Positions 1 through 10,200 of a stretch of 64,000 bases of DNA are shown piece after piece. The stretch is taken from contig NC_087258.1 in assembly GCF_037042905.1 (NCBI RefSeq), positions 10,219,501 through 10,283,500 of the forward strand. The letters run 5' to 3'. The notes under the pieces were generated by a model. It was not told the DNA's origin and did no database searches. It saw only the letters and a list, made by a program, of their open reading frames with translations. A program made the position numbers and the translations under genes. The DNA is from Lytechinus pictus. Lineage: Eukaryota; Echinodermata; Echinoidea; Temnopleuroida; Toxopneustidae. Every line of letters begins with the position of its first letter. The first letter of the stretch is position 1.

Positions 1-349
1 TTTCAAAACACCAAAAATACGCCGAATGCTTTGTCTCTATGTGAAGAAAAAATCAAAACCACTCTACCATTTATTCAAACTCCGGGTAATATTCGTGATT
101 CTTGGCAGCAATGCAGAGTAAAGTATTTTGAAATTGTAGAATTTTTTTTTTTTGAATGGTCCATGGAATAATTCCATTTTTTAGCTTTATGAAATAACGC
201 ATCGGATCTGCAGTTGAAGTGCAGAAGATGAGAAAAATCAGCTCATACCCGCAGCTAATTAATCACCTGTTCATCTATTGTGACGTCAGCGCGCAGAGTG
301 TAAACTATGCGCAGATCATAATGCGCACAAACATAACTGTGGAACGTCC
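1..349 (-). mobile_element. Right end of a TTAA-flanked DNA transposon (partial)
   Basis: The first 349 bases match the right end of the element at 54542-57738, including the shared stretch with GGTCCATGGAATAATTCC and the terminal motif AACTGTGGAACGTCC. The terminus is followed by TTAA (350-353), as in the other copy. The left part lies outside the window. No coding sequence was seen. Strand is nominal because no transposase orients it. Confidence 0.75.
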
Positions 350-544
350 TTAAGTTTATTTCATTTTTTTCTTCAAAGTAACTTGGGCGCAAGCAAATCA
401 TCCGCGTTGCAATACCCAGATACGCGATGGGTATGTCTACGCAGGCACTGTTCTGTTGCGTATCATCTATATTTACGCAAGATAAAATCTATACGCAAGA
501 TAAAATTATAAATTTTATCTGAGAGATAAAATATCATCTCAGAA

Positions 545-1234
545 TACCAATTTCATTTTAAGAGATAATATACAAATATACTTTGCCTTGAGAGTTTCTG
601 GTTAAAACTATGGGCAAGAGGTGACTCCTAATAGTACTATTCACTGAGGGGCGCAGCCCCGAAGTGAATGGTACTATTCGAGGCACCGAGGCCCATAGTT
701 TTAACCGGAAACTCGAAATTATGGCAGAGTATATTTGTTTTATACTTTGGATCAAAAATTGTAAACAAAAGGAAATAAAAAGATTAATGGCTTACCTTTT
801 ATCCTCTCTTGTCACTCTGATAGTCTGATGGTCTTGTGCTCTTTTCTTAAATAATATCAAATTTTAATGAAATCCAAGTTTTAATAGTCAATGAAAATGT
901 CTGAAAAAGTCAAAGCATAAACCGTAGTCTAAACATTTTTACACTATTTACATCCTTTTCTTTGTGCGAGAGTCGCCCATGGTAAGCACTCGAGCTCTTG
1001 TATACCCCGCGGAATGTTGGTGATTTTGATATCACGCGCATCAGGCGTATGGCGCCGTGACGTCATTTCCCCAAATAGTAAAACTATTTGGGGAAATGAC
1101 GTCACAAAAATGACGTAATTTTCCCAAATAGTATGCCTAGCTGCCAACATTCCAACATAGTTGAAAATACACATAATCACGTGAAGCTCTTTTAGCCAAT
1201 GACCGGAGGATAAATTTTTGATCCAAAATATAAT
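545..1234. repeat. Repeat unit A, copy 1
   Basis: About 690 bp that recurs as a direct copy at 1755-2483. Both begin near ATACAAATATACTTTGCC and end near GATCCAAAATATAA. The unit contains two self-complementary stems: one around GAGGGGCGCAGCCCC, flanked by AGTACTATTCACT and AGTGAATGGTACTATT, and one of TGACGTCATTTCCCC type near 1060-1106 in which CRE-like TGACGTCA sites form the stem. Short ORFs here are by-products of the repeat. Confidence 0.7.
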
Positions 1235-1760
1235 AAACAAATATATCAGGCTTTGAGAAAGTATAGTGGAATTATTTATCCGAGGTTGGTCTGGCAATTA
1301 CTATTTTTCCGAGGGGCGAAGCCCCGAGGGAAATATAGTTGTTTTGCCAGTCCAACCGAGGATTAATAATTCCCACTATGCTTTCGAATGAAACGCCTGG
1401 TATATTTGTTTTATATCCTACTTTTGATAATTAACAACCAAAATCTATGTGTTGAGCTTGCAAAGTCCGGTTACTTGAGTTGTATTACCTACTTTTCTCC
1501 GATCCACCGCGCTCAGCGGAACGCAGATTAGTGCCTGCGCCGACGCATCGCTGGACTTGCCCGGGAGAGAGAGCGCGCTGGCCGGTGCGCCCGAGAGTTT
1601 AGCTAGATATCCAGTTTTGCGAAATAATGACGTCACACCTCGATATATCCAAAATTATATCCTACATAGAGTAAATCCTGTATAGTGATTGGTTCAAGTA
1701 GCATCATGTGACCTAATATATTTCAACTATGATGTTGCGTGACGTCAGACCTCGATATAT
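1235..1760 (+). repeat. Repeat blocks X-Y-Z, forward set
   Basis: Three blocks, X (about 1235-1430), Y (about 1430-1690) and Z (about 1690-1760), all reappear reverse-complemented at 2484-2996, but in the order Y, X, Z rather than the mirror order. X holds a CCGAGGGGCGAAGCCCCGAG stem-loop. Y contains the GC-rich segment with GAGAGAGAGCGCGC. The arrangement points to nested insertions of related foldback elements, not one simple palindrome. Confidence 0.6.
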
Positions 1761-2483
1761 TATACAAATATACTTTGCCTTGAGAGTTTCTGGTTAAAAC
1801 TATGGGCAAGAGGTGACTCCAGAATAGTACTATTCACTGAGGGGCGCAGCCCCGAAGTGAATGGTACTATTGGAGGCACCGAGGCCCATAGCTTTAACCA
1901 GAAACTCGAAATTATAGCAGAGTATATTTGTTTTATATTTTGGATCAAAAATTTTAAACAAAAGGGAAAAAACAGAATAATGGCTTACCTTTTATCCTCT
2001 CTTGTCATTCTGATGGTCCTGTGCTCTTTTCTTAAATAATATCAAATTTTAATGAAATCCAAGTTTTAATAGTTAATGAAAATGTCTGAAAAAGTCAAAG
2101 CATAAACTGTAGTCTAAACCGAGCAGACGATAGAATGTTTACAAATGTCTTTATATCGAAAGCTTGCGCTAGATTATCGCAGGTGATCGGTGATTGAAAA
2201 ACGTAGCCGCGACGTCGCGAGAGTCGCCCATGGTAAGCACTCGAGCTCTCGTATACCCCGCTGAATGTTGGTGATTTTGATATCACGCGCATCAGGCGTA
2301 TGGCGCCGTGACGTCATTTCCTCAAATAGTTTTACTATTTGAGGAAATGACGTCACAAAAATGACGTAATTTTCCCAAATAGTATGCCTAGCTGCCAACA
2401 TTCCAAAATAGTTGAAAATACACATAATCACGTGAAGCTCTTTTAGCCAATGACCGGAGGATAAATTTTTGATCCAAAATATA
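1755..2483. repeat. Repeat unit A, copy 2
   Basis: Direct, lightly diverged copy of 545-1234. It carries an extra segment around 2118-2220 that is absent from copy 1, and the TGACGTCA stem is TTTCCTCAAATAG here instead of TTTCCCCAAATAG. It is flanked on both sides by blocks X, Y and Z in opposite orientations, so it is the central part of a foldback-like structure of about 1.75 kb. Confidence 0.65.
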
Positions 2484-2996
2484 ATTTTGGATATACCAAT
2501 ATTCTGACGTCATTATTTAACAAAACTGGATATCTCGGCGCACCGGCTTGCGCGCTCTCTCTCTCCCGGGCGCGCAAGTCCAGCGCGATGCGTCAGCGCA
2601 GACACTAATCTGCGTTCCGCTGGGCGCGGTGGCTCGGAGAAAAGTAGGTAATTTAACAGGACTTTGCATGCTCAGCGCATAGATTTTGGTTATAAATTAT
2701 TAAAAGTAGGATATAAAGCAAATATATCAGGCGTTTCATTCGAAAGCATAGTGGGAATTATTAATCCTCGGTTGGACTGGCAAAACTACTATATTTCCCT
2801 CGGGGCTTCGCCCCTCGGGAAAAAATAGTAATTGCCAGACCAACCTCGGATAAATAATTCCACTATACTTTCTCAAAGCCCAATATATTTGTTTAATATA
2901 TCGAGGTCTGACGTCACGCAACATCATAGTTGAAATATATTAGGTCACATGATGCTACTTGAACCAATCACTATACAGGATTTACTCTAGGTAGGA
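2484..2996 (-). repeat. Repeat blocks Y-X-Z, reversed set
   Basis: Reverse-complement copies of the blocks at 1235-1760: Y at about 2487-2715, X at about 2716-2905, Z at about 2905-2996. The match includes the CCCTCGGGGCTTCGCCCC stem and the GTGATTGGTTCAAG-containing block. The changed block order is discussed in the findings. Confidence 0.6.
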
Positions 2997-4083
2997 TATA
3001 AAATGAAATATTTTAAAGATAAAATGACCTCAGAATACCGCCCCTGGGAATTTGGGTCTCATCTATCCAATGAAAGTAAAAGCTTTCACAAAATGTTACA
3101 CTTGAGTGAGTACTGTCCATTTTTGTAAAGCTCGCAGAAATCTGTTTGCGCAGAAATGCAGCTCGTTTGTACGCTGTGTCAAGGAGAAAGGGCGAAATGA
3201 AACTTACCCTGCGAAACATTTCTCATACATTTCCCTTGCACTTTTAGTCAATTGAAATAAAACGGATACATTCAAGCATTTTTTAACCATTTTGCCACCC
3301 AAATTGAAATTTCAACACTTAGTAAACACAACCTTTACCCTTTTTCTGCCAGCTGGATCTGAGGACATAACACTGAATCTGAACAAGTCTATACCAGACA
3401 TCGCTAGCATTTTTTCACTAAGTTTTTATCATTTAAAGTGGGTTTACATTTCATTTTTCATTTAATACTTATTTCTCCACACTTTTCCCAAGCTTGACAA
3501 TGAATAACAAAATGAATATCAAGCCTAAGCCATTTTATGTAAATCACAGCTCAGTGTAAAGCAAATATCGTTACAATGGCTTTCGTGTGTGGGGGAGTGG
3601 GGTGGGGCGCAATGCACTCTTCGAAATGTTTTGGGAAAGAAAACAAGTTAAAAAAGGTGAAAGATATCTTCAAATCAATTTTATTAGCTAAATTCCACGT
3701 GTTATTCATGATTAAGGTCTATTTTTATTCGCATAACTATTTCAAAGTTCTGCGCAAATCATTTTTCACTAACTTTTCAAAAGTAAGTGGTGCTCACTCA
3801 AGCGGAAATATTTTTCGACATTAAATGGATCTGTACCAATGTTAAAATGTGGAAAAATCTTCAGGATATAACAAATGTATATTTTTACAGGATTTTTCTA
3901 AGTGTAAACTTTTTTTGATACGCACTGTATATTATATTTATTTATTTGGGGCTAAGCTCGATGGGCATGTTACTGTTATCAGTGTTATGTTAGATTCATT
4001 TATGAAATATTTTGCTATCATTTATAGTATGTTATAATGATTACATTTGAATTATCTATTTCTTTCCATTTGGTCGCCTACAG
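2997..4083. other. Upstream or intronic DNA, no feature recognised
   Basis: About 1.1 kb of AT-rich sequence between the repeat cluster and the first TSP1 exon of gene 1. I looked for a signal-peptide exon or another WxxW-type exon on the + strand and saw none that is bounded by splice sites. It is most simply intron of gene 1, whose 5' exons would lie upstream of the window. Confidence 0.4.
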
Positions 4084-4263
4084 CTCCAGGTGTAGCATGG
4101 GGCGGCTGGTCTCAATGGACAGCCTGTCACATGACATGTGGAAACATTTCAAAAAGATGGCGCTGGCGGTATTGTCTTAAAGATGGAAAGAAAACCGAAG
4201 GTTGCAATGGTGTTCCAAAAGGGCAAACTCGAAACTGCCGTGTGCCAGCGTGCAAATTCATAG
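4084..4263 (+). CDS. Gene 1 exon: TSP1 repeat 1
   Basis: Acceptor CCTACAG at 4077-4083, donor GTTGGT at 4264. The exon is 60 codons, phase 1-1. The core is WGGWSQWTACHMTCG, then RWRWRYC and GCNG, ending CRVPAC, so six cysteines and three tryptophans fit a TSP1 domain. Thr before the second Cys (CHMTC) fits the O-fucosylation consensus. This is the first exon of gene 1 inside the window. Confidence 0.9.
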
Positions 4264-7200
4264 GTTGGTAACCATTAACATGTTTCTATCTGTAGCTCTA
4301 TCTTTCCAATACTTTACCATAACCGCTTTCAAAATACATTTCGTATTATTGTGATGAAGTTACAGTCATAATTCATGCTTAAAATAAAAGTACAAATATG
4401 AAACATTTTTTACCCGCCTAAAATCATAATAGGCTTAAGTCGAGATAAAGATAGTTTTCACAACTACAAGTTGTCAAACCTGCATGTCTATCACATTTTT
4501 CTTGACTTTGATTGGCTGGTCAAGAAGCACAGTACATGGGGAGTGTTTCATGAAATGGCTTCTCTGACGTTTCATCCGACAAATCCCGTTTTATACGACA
4601 GTTACCGTAGTAACAGTGCCTCTCGGCCAATCAAAATCTAGGAAAGATGTCAGATCTGACAACTTGCAGAACAGAAATGTCGATGAAATGCTCCCCTGGT
4701 TGGATTGATGGACACAGTACCCGAAAGTCTTTTCATGGAACGTTCCAAAGAATTCCAAAGAGGTCTATATAAGGGCTCAATGGAACGAGGGACGTACAAC
4801 AACTAGAGTTAAAAGAAAACAGAGGAAGGTTTCCATCAAGGTACCATCTCCGACCGCTCACTCCCACCCTCTGTCTTGAGATTAATTTCATACACCATTC
4901 TTTGATTATATTTATTTTCAGACTCGGATCGTCCTTCTTGGACAGAGTGGGGCTCTTGGACGGAGTGCACCAAGACGTGCGGAGGCCAAACAGGAGAGTC
5001 GTTCCAGGAGAGGACGTGTATGTTCCAGGGATATCCGTCCATGGGTTGTAACTATGCAGATCCCAGGCCGGAAAAGACTCGGCGTCTGAAAATTTGTAGG
5101 AATGGTCGACCTTGCCCAAGTAAGCAACGAATTTCAACAGACGTTTTGTAAACTGGTGATTCACTTTATACACTATGATAGTTGTTTGACATATTAAAAT
5201 TCGCTGTACATTTACATAACACACTAATCTAGGCTAACAATACGATCATGCCAAAATTACCCACATACACACCAACAATCCATGCTTTCTCTTTCAATTG
5301 CGCCTGGCATGGATTTCATAAAAAATGATTGGTAACTGGAACGAATGATAATTAGATGATTGATTGAAAAATTTTATTTGGTATAACATTAGCAGGCTGA
5401 TATTTTTTAAGCCAATTCACCTGGTTCTAAGTAGAATAGATATATGATTCTGTCATATTGTGACTAGGTAATGGATACAATTTGTTACAATATTATGTCG
5501 TGTCGGAATTTGTCGTCCATATTTCAGAATATGAAAAACTCGGGTTGTTTTCAGTAGTGATCAACGTGAATCGATTATTACTCGCCGATTTCATTATGTC
5601 AAAGTATATAGGTTCGCATATTGAAGTCAACGCTCTGATTTCTTGGGCTACAGTATAAATTTTCCTTTAAAACAAATTATTTGGGAAATGTCTGAAAGGC
5701 GAGAGCAATTATTTGATACGTCTTCCGTTTTGTTTACGATTTCCAGAGAAAGAAAATAAGCCAGTCAGCGTTGCCAGCGTCCGGATCACTGTTTGGTCAA
5801 CCTGGGGCGCATGGACAAAATGCAGCGTCAGTTGCGGCAGCGGCAGCCGGTCCCGACGTCGAGAATGCACCGATGCCAACAAAAAACCTACAACAGGCTG
5901 CAGTGGGAATAACGTGGAATCCACTAGCTGTTCGTCTTCGCCTTGTAGATTGGTCTCAACCTCAGTTACACGGAGCAGTCCCGTCTCTTGGTCGACCTGG
6001 AGTGCATGGGCGAGATGCAGCGCTAGCTGTGGCAGCGGCAGTCGTTCCCGCCGCCGAGAATGCACCGATGCAATGAGAAAACCTTCATCTGGCTGCAAGG
6101 GGGAATACGTGGAATCTAGTACCTGTGCTTCTGCGCCTTGTACATCACCCTCAAAGTCGGGAACGGGAACAAGTGCCGTCTCGTGGTCGACGTGGAGCAA
6201 GTGGAGTAAATGCAGCGCCAGCTGTGGTGGTGGCACTAGTCTCCGATGGCGAGAATGCATGGACACTAATAAGAAACTTGCTATGGGCTGCCAGGGACAA
6301 TACACGGAAAACAATCAATGTGGCACACAACCGTGCAAATCCTCTACAATATCTAGTAGGTTCATTTTTGTATTCAATCTTCTTGATTCGTTTCCATTAT
6401 GTTCGATTTTGACCTTGTTTAGCTCGTTCTGACTGTTATTGAATAAAGCAATAGTTCTTATCACTAGCTGACTTAGACAACATTGCAAAAATTGCACTAC
6501 AAAGAAAAAATATATGGCTAAACTTTCCATGGTAAACAATGAAGCAATATACCTCTCTCCTCTTACTCTACCTCTTCCCAGGGCCGCAACCAAAACCGGA
6601 AACACCTTCTACAGACGTAACCTCACTTTACAACAAGTGGTCTGAGTGGCAAGCATGTTCGTGTGCCGATCGGCACAAGAAGAGAACCCGAACGTGCATC
6701 AGTGGAAAGGAAGCACAGTGCGCCACGTCGACGATGGTTGTCGAAGAGACGGAACGGTGTGACCCCGGTCGGTGTGGTGTCTCTGGACAACCATCTGAAG
6801 CACAAGCAGCTCCCAGAGGAGGGAATGCGTATGGTAAGGTTCTTTGTCATGTTCCAAAAAAGGAAGATGTCTGGTCTAAAAAATACCCCAATCATTTATG
6901 AATCCTGATTAATAAAAAGTATTAAGTGCTGTCGAAAACATCCGGTCAACGTCCTTTCCAATAAACAACACAAAAATTGTGTCATTGAGAGACTCTGTTA
7001 CTTCTTTTGATACACAGAATCTGCAGGAGGCAGCATGGACACAGCAAAACAGCCAGAGAATGTTGCTGCTGAAGGTGGACAAACAGGTGAAGAGGAAAGG
7101 GGAGAAGGAGAAGATGGATGGAGCGCTTGGGGAGACTGGGAACCCTGCACAGTCACGTGCGGAATGGGTGTGCGCATGCGTACTCGGCACTGTTCAGCCG

Positions 7201-10200
7201 ATGATTGCCATGGCGACGATGTTGAGTCCGAAGAGTGTTTTGCAGATCAACTTTGTGAAGGTTGGTACTTTTCTTTTTATTCCATTCAAATTATTCCAAT
7301 TATATAGTACAAGCGAGTGTATTAAACGAATTAAAAAAAAGATAAACAATAGATGAGACCAACTGAAAATCCGTTAAAACAATTTTTACATGAAAACAGT
7401 ATCAGATGAAATATTGAATTAGATGGATTGCAAAATGCTCATCTTCTTAGTTATTTTGAGAAAAGCTATTTTAATAAACACAAAAAGGGGGAAACTCCTA
7501 TAATAAATTGGCCAAAGTTCGTATACTCTATTGAAACACTTGTGTTATTTCACTTGTATCTTTGCTTTATTGTGATTTCTCCCCTGTCATACTCTTCATG
7601 ATGGTGCACGTGTTTCCATTTTCCACTCATTCCTTTTCATTTCCCTATCTCGCATCCGTCTATTCCTTATATTCGATCTTTAATGGAATATAAAAAAAAG
7701 CACTTTGTCGTACCAAATAGTTTCACTGCTTATCACATTTACTAAGCCATGGATTTCTCACCATCAATCATAATGAAACATTTCTTACATCGTGTGTAGA
7801 TGGAACTGCTATCAGTGAATTACAAGCAGAGGTCGGGAAGGGGGCCGTCATCAGTTGCTATGGCAACTACTTTGTTGAAGATCATCCGGGATCAAAAGTT
7901 GTTTGGTCAAAGAACGAAGAGCCAATAAAGCTAAATGGTGAGTATCCTGCTTCTTCTTCTAGTGGTTTTACCAGGGGTGGCGCCAGGTTGCTTGATAATG
8001 GAGACGACCTAAGTTATAACGTCATTTTTTCAATTAAATTAATGGAAGTGTTGAAGACCGATGTTGATAATAGCACGTTTTATGAAAAGCAAAAAAAAAA
8101 AAATGCTCGCAGCATTCGGTCTTCATCATGTTCACTGTAAGTATCCGGTTGATAATTTAGTACGACTTTGGGAAAAAAAGAGGAAGAAATAATGACAGAC
8201 ATATTTAGAGACCCATGTTGTTGATGGTTCATGGTTCATAAAAAAATAACAAAACAAAGTGCTCGCAGCCTTCTTTTTCCCATAGTCTTGTTCATTGCAT
8301 TTGCCCGTGTTATGATTCGTTACATGTCTTTTGGAAAGCGGAAGAATAACTATTGAGAAAGCCAATGCGTTTTTATATCAACAAATTTCAAACAAGTTTT
8401 CACATACACAAGGTTGGTCGGGGTGTCGTCGCTATCTCACATCACCTTCTTTCCTCCTTCAAACAGATCGTTTCATGTTAAAGAACCTCGCGGATCTTGA
8501 AATCAAACAGGTGCAAGCCGAGGATGAAGGCATCTACACATGCGCAGTGGAGTCAGGAGACAACACATTTACACGCCATGTCGTACTCCTGAAAAGTAAG
8601 GATACTCGAAAAAGAGACGTCTCTTTTTAATATTAAGATGTTAAGGAAAAATTATGAAAAATACTTCATTGCATGTTATTTGTTTGCTTATTATCGTGAT
8701 CATCGCGACAAATGCACTTCCTTTTGCCAAGGAAGGGAAAATTTGCCCGCTACTTCAGACAGCAAACCGACATGAATATACCTCTCTATTTGAAATTTAG
8801 AGGACATCTATAGATGAATGTGTAAATTGCATGCAAAACTCTTTTAAAATTAAATACAACATATTTATTGAATATAAATATTCCCAAAACACTGGAATCT
8901 ATAACGCTTGTTTATTTTTGTGATTCGTGCATTACTTATGTTATGTTAATTATGCCTCATAAATTATCTTTTCTTCAAATTATATGTTTGTTTTCAGTTA
9001 ACTCCCTAAAGGGTGAAAGTGGTGGTAAGTCATTATAATCTCTTCTATATTTTAAAGACACAAGATAAGACTAAAAATGAACCATTATATTGGTTTGAAG
9101 TTACAAATGTTGTCAGTAATTAATTGATTACTAACTATTGATTTGAACGTCTTCAGAGAACACAAACCAATAAACTGTGGAAATCATAAATCAATTATAA
9201 TTTTTCTCTGCAAAGTTGTGCCCTAAATTAACTATATCCTTCGGTCATATCTTTTTCACAAACGTAAAAAAAAAATCGTGAAATAAATCTCAAATGCTAA
9301 TGTCTCGTAGTCACATTAGGTATCGCAAAGATGGTTTCAATATCATACTGAGGAATGAGGTTACTTTGACAGTGATTTTCATGATAAATTCTAATTCTGC
9401 AAATATTCATACTTTCATACCAGGGTCTTTGATGGAGATCATTATTCCGGCTTGTGTTCCCCTGGCAACCCTCATTTTGATCGGCATGATTATCATCTAT
9501 CAGAGGTCAGTAAGACAACAGCAGCAGGGGGCCGTTTTATGAAGAGTTACAGCTTTGGTAACTCTACAATCATGATAGCAACATTGGTTACATGGCTCAG
9601 ATAATAATCTTGTATACGCTTAGATATTTTCAGCTTAGCACCTCTAAAACGCTGGAAATTTGTTTTGAAAGGTGCAAAGACGCATATTTCAAAAAAGGAA
9701 AGTGCAGAATTGAACCTTTTGAGTGTGCTCTCACTATGGCAATAGTCTGCACAAATTCGAATTGTTCAAAGCTGAACCCTTTCCCCCTTCCTTAGGGTGT
9801 ACATGTCACACAGCAAACACATACGTTTTCTGTTGACTAATTCAGATTCGGATAAAAGGATCTCGAATAGACAGAGGGAGGGAAAGGGACGGTATATACT
9901 TTTGAAAATCCATCAGCACATTTCCATTTTATAAGGAAAGTTTAAGACTTGTAAATGTATGGGTATGTACAGATTTAAGTTCATTGATTAACCTTTCACC
10001 CTCTCTGCACTCCGTCATGCCGTTAGTGTTTTCACAGATTCATTTCATTATCAGGTAAATATGTCAATTGATCCTTATAGAAAACTTACCTCTACTTTTT
10101 GATATTTCAGGCGGTCTTCCAATAAATCTGGACTACCAAAAGGTAAAAAGGTGAAAGGAAAGAAGTCGAAATCCACCAAAAAGACTAAAGCGAGTGCTTC

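Noticed and set aside
5709-6314. 201-codon antisense ORF opposite the triple-TSP1 exon
   Set aside because: Shadow of three repeated TSP1 modules: it has the same internal period and no independent feature.
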